Positions 56,835 through 64,000 of a DNA stretch of 64,000 nt are shown here, one piece after another. The stretch is from an uncultured Rikenellaceae bacterium (GTDB taxonomy: Bacteria; Bacteroidota; Bacteroidia; Bacteroidales; Rikenellaceae): assembly GCA_944415565.1 (NCBI GenBank), contig CALYBQ010000006.1:107716-171715 (forward strand), in the 5' to 3' direction. Position 1 is the stretch's first letter. Each line of letters begins with the position of its first letter. The translations under genes were made by a program, and so were the position numbers. The notes under the pieces were generated by a model that worked only from the letters and a program-made list of their open reading frames with translations, did no database searches and was not told the origin of the DNA.

Positions 56835-58862
56835 ATGACAAAGAAGGTCCTTTTATCTGTAAGTCTATTAATGGCGGGTGTAAGCTGCATCGCCGCTGCC
56901 GATAAGGTGTCGGTGGTGGACAGGCCGGACGTCTCGCAATATAATTCCTATTATCCGAGCAACAAGTCGCCGTTGCAGCCGCAATATTTCGTCAAGCTGC
57001 CGGCGGGAAGCGTGAAACCGGCGGGGTGGATGGCCGAACAGCTCGAATTGCAGAAAGACGGTCTTATGGGCAACCTCGGGGAGATCAGCGCATGGCTCCA
57101 GAAAAACGGTAACGCATGGCTCTCCAAAGGCGGAGAATTCGGTTGGGAAGAGGTTCCGTATTGGCTGCGCGGATACAGCATGACGGCCTATATCTTGGAC
57201 GACCCGAAAATGTTGCAGGAGGCACGGTTCTGGATAGACAGCATAATTGCCAGCCAGCGCGAGGACGGGTACTTCGGTCCGGAGACATTGCGTAACGGCC
57301 ATCTCGACCTGTGGTCGAATATGATCGCGTGCTGGATCATGCAGGAGTATTACGAGTACTCGGGGGATAAGCGTGTGATAGATTTCATGACGAAATATTT
57401 CAAGTGGGTCGCCAACTATCCAGATGATAAATTCCTGAAGGATTATTGGGAGAACAGTCGTGGCGGCGATATGATGTGGAGTGTGGTATGGCTCTATAAT
57501 CGCACGGGCGACGAGTCGCTGTTGGCTCTTGCCGACAAGATACACCGCAATACTGCCGATTGGACCAAATCGACACAGCTTCCCAATTGGCACAACGTGA
57601 ATATCGCACAAGGTGTGCGCGAGCCTGCCACATATTGGCTGTTCAAAAAGGATGGCGATTTATTGCGTGCGAGCTATAACGTACAGAGCCTCATCAGGCG
57701 CACGTTCGGACAGGTTCCGGGCGGTATGTTCGGGGCAGACGAGAATGCGCGTACCGGATTCTTTGACCCGCGTCAGGGAACGGAGACATGTGGTTTTGCA
57801 GAGCAGATGGCTTCGGACCAGATCATGCTTATGATAACGGGCGATCCGTATTGGGCCGAGAACAGCGAGGATATAGCGTTCAACAGCTTCCCGGCCGCAT
57901 TCATGCCGGACTATAAGGCGTTGCGTTACATTACGTCGCCTAATCAGACGGTGAGCGATTCCAAGAACCATAAACCGGGTATAGACAACGGCGGCCCATT
58001 TCTGATGATGAACCCGTTCAGCAGTCGGTGCTGCCAGCATAATCATGGTTTGGGCTGGCCGTATATGGCTAACCACCTCATATTGGCGACGCCTGACAAC
58101 GGTCTGGCGGCAGTTGAATACGCTGCATGTTCGGCAAAAGCCAAGGTTGGCGACGGTACGGAGATAACGCTGACGGAGGAAAGCGCATATCCGTTCGACG
58201 ACCGGATCGTATTTGCCGTTTCGACTGGCAAGCCGGTGGTTTTTCCGCTCTATTTGCGGATACCGACATGGAGTGTAAAACCGTCCGTAAAAGTTAACGG
58301 AAAGAAGGTGGTGGCTAAACTGGAACCGGGAAAATATGTGCGTTTGGAACGCGAGTGGAAAGACGGCGATAGGGTAGAGCTGACAGTTCCGATGGAAGTC
58401 ACTATGCGTACATGGCAGGTAAACAAGAATAGTGTGAGCGTAGATTACGGACCGCTTACACTTTCGCTCCAGATAAAGGAACGCTACGTGAAGAAAGACA
58501 GTAAGGAGACGGCGATAGGGGACTCTCGCTGGCAAGCAGGGGCCGATGCGTCTAAATGGCCGTCGTTCGAGATATATCCCGATTCTCCGTGGAATTATGC
58601 GCTCGCTACCGATTCGGAGATAAAAGTGGAGAAACGTGATTTGGAAGAGGGTGTAAATCCATTTACAGTAGCGTCGTCACCATTGGTATTTAAGGCGAAA
58701 GGGCGTAAAGTCCCATCATGGACGATAGACGAATACGGGTTGACAGGGGTGTTGCCTTACGCATGCGATCCGCGGGCAGAGGAGGTCGAAGAGATAACTT
58801 TGATCCCTATGGGGGCGGCTCGCCTCCGAATCTCGGCGTTTCCGACGACTGCCGTGAAATAG
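56835..58862 (+). CDS. GH127-like (DUF1680) beta-L-arabinofuranosidase family protein
   Basis: 675 residues with a signal peptide (cleavage near CIAAAD, about residue 22). The (alpha/alpha)6-barrel of the DUF1680/GH127 family fills about 60-560. The zinc site known from Bifidobacterium HypBA1 is present in full: Glu317 and Cys319 in GTETCGF, and Cys399-Cys400 in SSRCCQHNHG, the first of the pair being the nucleophile. A Glu in GADENARTG (about 303) may be the acid/base. GH127 enzymes remove beta-L-arabinofuranose; related families accept other sugars, so the substrate is open. Single gene with a terminator. Confidence 0.87.
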   Translation: MTKKVLLSVSLLMAGVSCIAAADKVSVVDRPDVSQYNSYYPSNKSPLQPQYFVKLPAGSVKPAGWMAEQLELQKDGLMGNLGEISAWLQKNGNAWLSKGGEFGWEEVPYWLRGYSMTAYILDDPKMLQEARFWIDSIIASQREDGYFGPETLRNGHLDLWSNMIACWIMQEYYEYSGDKRVIDFMTKYFKWVANYPDDKFLKDYWENSRGGDMMWSVVWLYNRTGDESLLALADKIHRNTADWTKSTQLPNWHNVNIAQGVREPATYWLFKKDGDLLRASYNVQSLIRRTFGQVPGGMFGADENARTGFFDPRQGTETCGFAEQMASDQIMLMITGDPYWAENSEDIAFNSFPAAFMPDYKALRYITSPNQTVSDSKNHKPGIDNGGPFLMMNPFSSRCCQHNHGLGWPYMANHLILATPDNGLAAVEYAACSAKAKVGDGTEITLTEESAYPFDDRIVFAVSTGKPVVFPLYLRIPTWSVKPSVKVNGKKVVAKLEPGKYVRLEREWKDGDRVELTVPMEVTMRTWQVNKNSVSVDYGPLTLSLQIKERYVKKDSKETAIGDSRWQAGADASKWPSFEIYPDSPWNYALATDSEIKVEKRDLEEGVNPFTVASSPLVFKAKGRKVPSWTIDEYGLTGVLPYACDPRAEEVEEITLIPMGAARLRISAFPTTAVK

Positions 58863-58908
58863 CGCCTTGCTTTTACGGAGTATAGGTATACTTGCGCTTA
58901 TATCTAGA

Positions 58909-58944
58909 AAATAGCTCATTTAGACTTAAATGAGCTATTTTTTA
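58909..58944 (+). terminator. Terminator of the GH127 gene
   Basis: A perfect 14-base-pair stem (58909-58922 with 58927-58940) with TTTTTT, 47 bases after the stop. Confidence 0.8.
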
Positions 58945-58945
58945 T

Positions 58946-59493
58946 GGACTAATATGGGCTCGAATCAGAACGTACGGCATATAGGGTATGAGATGCAGGT
59001 GTTTAAACTTGCGTTCGAGAAGATCCCTAAGGTTATCAGGATGACGAAAGTTACGATAGATTGGGCGGGCCATATTGGCGCGTGACACCCTTACGCTCCG
59101 AGCTATTCCAAAATTATCGAGTATGATGCGATATGGTTTCGCACAAGAATTTTGCATCCTGTCCGATATTGGTGCGTATTTTCGAACGCGAATTTTTCAT
59201 AGATAAATACGGTACTTATATATTCCCGCAGAAGAGGTTCCGTTACCGGGGAATGGCGACGGCGTATGGCCATTGGTGGGATCTCAGGAGAGCGGTAATG
59301 ATTTGCCTAAAGATTATGTTCCGAATCTTGAAATCGTGAATGGAGAATAAATTGTGATGGGGGACGTTACGCACATTATCATTCATGCAGACAGAGTGTT
59401 ACCTCTGCCACCTCCGAGACCAACAATTGGATGCAAAGGCTGTGTCGATACCTGTAAGAATATTGTGTCGGGCAGTTATGAATGTAACAAGAG
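58946..59493. other. Gene-poor region with short frame fragments
   Basis: About 550 bases without a supported gene. There are short frames that read like protein pieces: one of 43 codons from an ATG at 58954, and near 59130-59340 a piece (FEREFFIDKYGTYIF) that would continue in a neighbouring frame as EEVPLPGNGDGVWPLVGSQ and end at a TAA. This may be one or two decayed genes, but the evidence is weak. Confidence 0.35.
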
Positions 59494-59528
59494 AAACAGG
59501 GCTGTATACTGAATATACAGCCCTGTTT
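59494..59528. terminator. Terminator-like hairpin upstream of the RluA gene
   Basis: A perfect 15-base-pair stem (59494-59508 with 59514-59528) with flanking A and T runs. No intact gene ends here, which agrees with a lost gene in 58946-59493. Confidence 0.65.
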
Positions 59529-59651
59529 GTTATACTATTACGAGTCGTAGGTCTATACGCCGATACCGCCCGAAGCATGCCCCCAAACAATACGTTCCGC
59601 TAAATTTTCGCCGAAACCTGAAAAGGTTCTATTAATAACCGTTGTTTTCAA

Positions 59652-59659
59652 TAACTTTG
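59652..59659 (+). promoter_or_regulatory. -7 element for the RluA-family gene
   Basis: TAACTTTG, a match to TAnnTTTG, 19 bases before the start codon at 59679. Confidence 0.45.
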
Positions 59660-59678
59660 TCGGGAATAAACAGCCTAA

Positions 59679-60638
59679 ATGCTCACAATGCTGAAAAACG
59701 AATCAAAAAATAGATTAGAGCGCGTCGTCGATGCCCCATCCAAACTTATGGAGTTCCTCATCGCCGCACAGCCCGACAAAAGCCGAAACAAAGTGAAATC
59801 ACAATTGGCCCACAGGCAAGTGTTGGTCAACAAGGTCATCACCACACAATTCGACACGCAATTGAATCCGGGCGACGTCGTGACCGTATCGTCGGGCAAA
59901 GGCCCCGAAGCGTTCAAACATCCGATGATACGCATCGTATACGAAGACGACTACATCATCGTGGCCGACAAACGCAACGGCCTGCTCACTGTCGGGACAG
60001 ACAAGGAACGGACACGCACCGCATTTTACCTCATGAGCGAACACGTAAAACGTTCCGACCCCACGAACAGAATATTCATCATACACCGCCTCGACCGTGA
60101 GACGTCGGGGTTGCTCGTATTCGCCAAAAGCGAGGAGATCCAGAGCCGCATGCAACGCAATTGGAAAGAAACGGTCTTGTCGCGCAAATACGTGGCGGTG
60201 GCCGAAGGGGAACTTCCATCTACAGAAGGCGTAATCAGCCAGCCCTTGTCTCAGAACAAAAACTACAAGGTATACGTCGATCCCGAGGGGGAGGATGCCG
60301 TGACCGGGTATAAGGTACTGACAAGCCGCAATGGGTTTTCTCTTGTCGAGCTGACACTGGAGACGGGCCGCAAGAACCAAATACGCGCCCATCTCGAACA
60401 CATAGGCAACCCCATCTCCGGGGATAAAAAATACGGTGCCGAGACGAATCCGGCAGGCCGCGTATGCCTGCATGCCCGCGTACTCGACTTCTTGCACCCG
60501 ATAACAGGCGAAGAGATGCGTTTCTCCACCGCCATTCCGGTGTTGTTCGAGAAGGTTGTAGAGGGTAAACCGATCGAACCATACAAAAAAAGTTATAAAA
60601 AGAACGGAAAGCATCCTAATAGACCACCACGAAGATAA
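59679..60638 (+). CDS. RluA-family pseudouridine synthase
   Basis: 319 residues (a second ATG lies three codons in). An S4 RNA-binding domain occupies about 15-80 (KLMEFLIAAQPDKSRNKVKS...VLVNKV), followed by the synthase domain with the catalytic Asp in IHRLDRETSGLLVF (about residue 130). It converts uridine to pseudouridine in rRNA or tRNA; the site cannot be told. The basic C-terminal tail (KKSYKKNGKHPNRPPRR) may bind RNA. Its codon choice (many AAC, ACG, CTC) differs somewhat from its neighbours. Confidence 0.92.
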   Translation: MLTMLKNESKNRLERVVDAPSKLMEFLIAAQPDKSRNKVKSQLAHRQVLVNKVITTQFDTQLNPGDVVTVSSGKGPEAFKHPMIRIVYEDDYIIVADKRNGLLTVGTDKERTRTAFYLMSEHVKRSDPTNRIFIIHRLDRETSGLLVFAKSEEIQSRMQRNWKETVLSRKYVAVAEGELPSTEGVISQPLSQNKNYKVYVDPEGEDAVTGYKVLTSRNGFSLVELTLETGRKNQIRAHLEHIGNPISGDKKYGAETNPAGRVCLHARVLDFLHPITGEEMRFSTAIPVLFEKVVEGKPIEPYKKSYKKNGKHPNRPPRR

Positions 60639-60755
60639 ATCTTATGCAACGTTCTATCGTCAAATGAATCAGTTTTTTGCGTAAGGATGTGCAGCCGGCA
60701 ACGGTTCAATGAAGAAAAAATGCGTAAAAAAACAGTTCTTTTTTTCTTCGGTTAC

Positions 60756-60787
60756 TTGGCGATTTATATTTTATTTTTCTATATTTG
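60756..60787 (+). promoter_or_regulatory. Promoter of tRNA-Pro(CGG)
   Basis: TTGG (60756-60759), a 20-base spacer and TATATTTG (60780-60787), 16 bases before the tRNA. Confidence 0.7.
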
Positions 60788-60803
60788 CACTCGATTTTTG
60801 TCG

Positions 60804-60878
60804 CGGGATGTAGCGCAGCCCGGTTAGCGCGCCACGTTCGGGACGTGGAGGTCGAAGGTTCGAATCCTTTCATCCCGA
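60804..60878 (+). tRNA. tRNA-Pro (anticodon CGG)
   Basis: It folds with acceptor CGGGATG/CATCCCG, D-arm GCGC/GCGC, anticodon stem CCACG/CGTGG with loop TTCGGGA (anticodon CGG), and T-arm AAAGG-like GAAGG-TTCGAAT-CCTTT. No CCA is encoded. The second proline isoacceptor in the window; it shares the acceptor and D-arm sequence with the TGG gene at 31.2 kb. Confidence 0.95.
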
Positions 60879-60886
60879 CAAATCAA

Positions 60887-60918
60887 GAAAAAGCAGTCTT
60901 CAGTTGGGCTGCTTTTTT
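60887..60918 (+). terminator. Terminator of tRNA-Pro(CGG)
   Basis: An eight-base-pair stem AAAAGCAG/CTGCTTTT followed by TT, nine bases after the tRNA. The bases from there to 61047 hold nothing I can support. Confidence 0.7.
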
Positions 60919-61047
60919 CTTTTTCACACAATGTGAAATCACCTAAGGTGAGTCCTCATACGTCTGCCTGTGCTGGCTATACCGTGCATTTGGCATGCCG
61001 AGAGAGGTTGCTCCGAACCAAAGTCGGTATGCCGGGCAATGGTGCCG

Positions 61048-62493
61048 CTAATGTCCGGGCCGATACTTGGTATTGATGTCTATGTTGACGTCGGGACCGG
61101 TATTGTTGCCTTTTGTTATCGGTATGTCCATCGCTGCGCCCGTGTCGCCTTGCTCGTGCATCCACCTTTCGAGTTCGGCCTTCATTTTTCTGATCCGCTT
61201 TTGGTGCTTGGGCGAGTCTGCAAGGTTCTTCAATTCCCATTTATCTTGCGTTATGTCATAGAACTCGATCTCCGGCCTTGTTACGAAACGTTCGATAAGA
61301 AATTTAGTATTCGGGTCGGTGGCTTCCGACGATTTCCATGCGCCCCATACTCCGGTAGGACCTCCGTTGGGATTCATAAGGTGCTTTTCATGGTACTCGC
61401 TGTCAGGCGTGAGGTTCCAGATGAGTGCGTAGCGTTTGTCGCGGATACTGCGTATGGGATAGGGGCGGCCCTCCGGAATATTGTTGTGTATGCCGTATGC
61501 GTATTTTCTGTGCTTGTTCGTTTTCCCGAAGAGGGCGTCTTTGAAGCTCGTGCCGTCGAGTTCGGCCACCTTTTCACCGCCTGCTATGTCGATGAATGTC
61601 GGGAGCAGGTCTTCGTATTGCACGATGGCGTCGCATGTGCTGCCGGGCTTTATCTTGTCGGGATAGCGTGCTATCAATGCGCTGTTTACGCCGGGATACC
61701 AGCACGTCCATTTGCCGCCGGGGAACTGAGGTCCCTGTTCGCCGAGGAATATGACTATCGTTTCATCGAGTTTGCCGGTCTCTTCGAGGGTTTCGAGTAC
61801 CGATCCGACCTCATTGTCCAGCGCGCGAACTTCGGCGAGATAGTGGGTGAATATCTTCCGCATCTCCGGATTGTCAACGCAGTTGGGTGGCATGACGAGT
61901 TTGTCGGGATCGAACTCGTCGGGATCGCCCCACGTCCACGGGGCATGGGGATTTATGCTGCATACGTAGAGCAGGAACGGATCGTCGCTCTCCTGCATGA
62001 AATCGCGGATCCCGTCAGTATTGTATGGTGCTTTTCGGGCCGTGCAACCGACCGTGAAGCCGGGAATTTCGTTGAATTTGTATATAGCAGGGTTGTTCGG
62101 ATGCTGCTTGCCTGTGCGGCCCACGCGGTAACCTGTCTCCGGCATGTAGTCGTTCACGGTTTTCGTGCCTTTGAATGTGGATTTATGGTTCTGGTATGAG
62201 CCGTGCTTAGCCGGATACAGACCCGTATACATGGAGGCCCTTATGGGGACGCTCATGGCGATGGATGCGTAGTTTTGCGTGAATCGTACGCCTTCATGTG
62301 CCAAGCGGTCGATGTTGGGAGTCTCTATATTCTGTCCGCCATAACAACTTAGTTCAGAGGAGAGCAGGTCGTCGGCTATGATGACCACTATATTGGGACG
62401 CTTTTCGGCCTCGGCTTTTTGTGCGGCGAAGCTCGTCACCGGAAGCACTCCTAAGGACAGGGATGCGACCGTAATCAGTTTGCTGTTAGTCAT
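61048..62493 (-). CDS. Secreted sulfatase, Ser-type, sulfamidase-like
   Basis: 481 residues with a signal peptide (cleavage near SFAAQ, about residue 25). Metal ligands begin with Asp41-Asp42 (IIADDL). The formylglycine motif is SVPIRAS, with Ser81 as the residue to be converted and Arg85 in place; this is the Ser-type form matured by the anaerobic radical-SAM sulfatase-maturating enzyme. The LGEQGPQFPGGKWTCWYPG segment, in place of the usual TSDHG, resembles heparan N-sulfatases (S1_8-like). It may remove N- or O-sulfate from host glycosaminoglycans; the substrate is inferred. Divergent from the GH43 gene. Confidence 0.87.
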   Translation of the reverse strand: MTNSKLITVASLSLGVLPVTSFAAQKAEAEKRPNIVVIIADDLLSSELSCYGGQNIETPNIDRLAHEGVRFTQNYASIAMSVPIRASMYTGLYPAKHGSYQNHKSTFKGTKTVNDYMPETGYRVGRTGKQHPNNPAIYKFNEIPGFTVGCTARKAPYNTDGIRDFMQESDDPFLLYVCSINPHAPWTWGDPDEFDPDKLVMPPNCVDNPEMRKIFTHYLAEVRALDNEVGSVLETLEETGKLDETIVIFLGEQGPQFPGGKWTCWYPGVNSALIARYPDKIKPGSTCDAIVQYEDLLPTFIDIAGGEKVAELDGTSFKDALFGKTNKHRKYAYGIHNNIPEGRPYPIRSIRDKRYALIWNLTPDSEYHEKHLMNPNGGPTGVWGAWKSSEATDPNTKFLIERFVTRPEIEFYDITQDKWELKNLADSPKHQKRIRKMKAELERWMHEQGDTGAAMDIPITKGNNTGPDVNIDINTKYRPGH

Positions 62494-62717
62494 ATGTGTG
62501 TGATAATAGTGAATGTGTAGGTAGTTCGTAGCATAAAGTTACTATTTTTAGCTTTCGTTGCGCCGTATGGCGGGTGGTAAATTGACGTTTGTTAGCCGGA
62601 TGTGTACAAAATAGTTTGTTAAAAATTGGTTTTGCTCCCTAAAGTAAATATTTTTATGCCCCGAGATTGGGTGCTTGGGCTCCCGCCGATTTGTAATACT
62701 GACCTAAAACTTATTTT

Positions 62718-63701
62718 GTGAGAAAAATTCTACTTTTCACTGCCTTCGTGTGTGTCTATTTTTCTGCGGTTTCGCAAGACCGGAAGCTCGCTTTGGCCGA
62801 CCCGTTCATCCTCGAATACGATGGTACGTTTTATGCCTACGGTACACATTCGCGTAGCGGGATAACTGTTTACCGTTCCACGGATTTGAAACATTGGGAG
62901 GGACCGTGCGGTCTGGCCCAGCATGGTTTGGCGTTGCATAAGGACGATTCGTGGGGTGACCGCAATTTCTGGGCTCCAGAAGTGTACAGGACCGACAGCG
63001 GTTTCGTGATGACCTATTCTGTGGACGAACACACGGCAATCGCTTATGCCGACGATCCTAGAGGACCATTCAGGCAGGTTGAGCCTTTCGGGGTATATTT
63101 TCCCGGTTTCAAAAATATCGACAGCCATATTTTCATAGATGATGACGGACAGGCTTACCTTTACTGGGTAGCGTGGTATAAGAATCGCGGTAACGAGATA
63201 TTCGTGTCCAAATTGAGTCGCGACCTGCGTACTGTAATGGGCCCTCCGATAGAGTGCCTGCATTCTCAGCGCGGTACGTGGGAGGTCAAGCCGTTTCCCG
63301 ACGGGCGTGAATCGCGCGTTACGGAAGGTCCGTTCGTGCTGAAATATAACGGCATCTACTATCTGACTTACAGTGCTAACGATTTTCATTCGCAGGATTA
63401 CGCCATAGGTTATGCCGTGTCGGACAACCCGCTCGGCCCATGGAAGCGTTATGAAGGCAATCCTATCCTGCGACGTCCGGACGGCTTGTTGGGAACGGGA
63501 CACCATTCTTTCTTTACGACCTCAAGCGGAGATCGTTATGTCGTATTCCATGCCCATAAAAATAAGGATCGTGTCAACCCGCGCGAAATGTATATAGCTC
63601 CGTACCGGTTCGAGCAACGCAGGAACAAACCGGATCGACTTGTTATCGACGCAAAGCGTATAATTACGCCTGTAGAGGTACGGCACGGAGGGCAGAGGTA
63701 G
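62718..63701 (+). CDS. GH43-family glycoside hydrolase
   Basis: 327 residues, starting at a GTG (there is no ATG close by and the GTG gives a signal peptide, cleavage near VSQDR, residue 20). A five-bladed beta-propeller. The three acidic residues are visible: base Asp28 (LADPFIL), pKa-tuning Asp135 (KNIDSHIF) and acid Glu203 (VTEGPFVL). Family members cleave arabinofuranosides, xylosides or galactosides; this one lacks extra domains. Together with GH127 it could remove arabinose side chains, or with the sulfatase act on host glycans. About 170 bases later another secreted-protein gene begins. Confidence 0.9.
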   Translation: MRKILLFTAFVCVYFSAVSQDRKLALADPFILEYDGTFYAYGTHSRSGITVYRSTDLKHWEGPCGLAQHGLALHKDDSWGDRNFWAPEVYRTDSGFVMTYSVDEHTAIAYADDPRGPFRQVEPFGVYFPGFKNIDSHIFIDDDGQAYLYWVAWYKNRGNEIFVSKLSRDLRTVMGPPIECLHSQRGTWEVKPFPDGRESRVTEGPFVLKYNGIYYLTYSANDFHSQDYAIGYAVSDNPLGPWKRYEGNPILRRPDGLLGTGHHSFFTTSSGDRYVVFHAHKNKDRVNPREMYIAPYRFEQRRNKPDRLVIDAKRIITPVEVRHGGQR

Positions 63702-63873
63702 ATGTGCCGCTGCTTGAGTCTTTGTTTGCGGTTATGTGTGAAAAATCTAAGTGTATCAATTGGTTAGGTGATTTGATGTCGTTTGTGTGCTTTGTTGGTT
63801 TTTGATCTGTTTTATTCCTAACTTAGTGCCGGACCATATAATTTTCGGAAATCTTAAAAAATAATATTATAAC

Positions 63874-64000
63874 ATGAAAAGACTTTTTCTAATAAGTTTG
63901 GCGTTTTTACTTTCGGTTGTTGTGTACGGTAACGAGTCGTCGTTTCCGTTGCGCGATTACGACGATCTGTTCGTACTGGAAGTAAGGGACAACAGTACTG
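63874..64000 (+). CDS. Partial gene for a secreted protein (continues past the window)
   Basis: The first 42 codons only. An ATG at 63874 opens a signal peptide (KRLFLISLAFLLSVVVYG, cleavage near residue 19), followed by NESSFPLRDYDDLFVLEV. The frame is open to the window edge. Too short for a family; the position after GH43 suggests a glycan-related protein. Its A/T-rich upstream region resembles the 5' ends of other genes here. Confidence 0.6.
   Translation, partial: MKRLFLISLAFLLSVVVYGNESSFPLRDYDDLFVLEVRDNST

Noticed and set aside
60970..62199. Long open frame of 409 codons opposite the sulfatase
   Set aside because: It is a mirror of the sulfatase coding strand with biased composition (Val/Phe/Arg/Cys-rich) and no motif; the sulfatase has signal peptide and active site.
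1..64000. CRISPR array or insertion sequence
   Set aside because: No regularly spaced direct repeats and no transposase frame or paired terminal repeats were seen.

Overview
The window is a contiguous piece of a Bacteroidota chromosome, most likely a gut Rikenellaceae (Alistipes-like) species. The genus is an inference. The phylum rests on several things seen here: a Bacteroidota-type N-succinylornithine carbamoyltransferase, two GH92 mannosidases, META and PepSY-like lipoproteins, a heme-uptake (hmu) operon, and promoters of the TTTG-N19-TAnnTTTG type. Three tRNA genes give a good internal calibration of that promoter type. Genes lie on both strands in short operons, many ending in clear hairpin terminators. 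There is no rRNA, CRISPR array, prophage or intact insertion sequence.

Layout. 1-930: a three-gene membrane/envelope stress-type operon (YtxH, holin-like, small protein). 1.2-7.5 kb: a nitrilase-family amidase, then an aromatic amino acid fermentation cluster (iorA, iorB, aminotransferase, paaK, ACT protein) expected to turn Phe/Trp/Tyr into aryl-acetyl-CoA and arylacetates. 7.7-10.4 kb: alpha/beta hydrolase, small basic protein, DJ-1/PfpI protein, ftcD. 10.8-22 kb: GH38 mannosidase, DMT transporter, pyrophosphatase, a GH92 mannosidase lipoprotein, a Tat-exported SQR-like flavoprotein, argF'. 22-31 kb: a membrane-linked XRE regulator, tRNA-Arg, twin small membrane proteins, a second GH92 with a secreted EEP-family enzyme and an ABM-like lipoprotein, two PepSY-like proteins, an S41 peptidase, tRNA-Pro. 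31-36 kb: RidA, two META lipoproteins, a Gdx-like SMR exporter, acyl-ACP thioesterase and a glycosyltransferase. 36-45 kb: an etfB-etfA-(secreted protein)-acyl-CoA dehydrogenase operon, an OmpA lipoprotein, purA, a TPR protein, and a dead serine recombinase. 46-55 kb: a six-gene heme acquisition operon, hmuR-hmuY-hmuS-hmuT-hmuU-hmuV. 55.4-56.7 kb: a hemerythrin protein overlapping a LuxR-type regulator with a degenerate receiver. 56.8-64 kb: GH127, RluA-type pseudouridine synthase, tRNA-Pro, sulfatase, GH43, and the start of another secreted protein.

The genes fit a saccharolytic and proteolytic anaerobe of the gut. It would trim host N-glycan mannose (GH38, 2x GH92), other sulfated or arabinose-containing glycans (sulfatase, GH127, GH43), ferment aromatic amino acids, and scavenge heme.

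The most interesting system is the hmu operon. HmuS is a CobN-like chelatase that appears anchored by a membrane helix at each end with its body in the periplasm. It is followed by HmuT, an ExbB-like HmuU and an ExbD-like HmuV (Asp in its single helix), which suggests a proton-driven heme-demetallation machine. Next to it, divergently, lies the hemerythrin/LuxR pair, behind a strong promoter and an attenuator-like leader.
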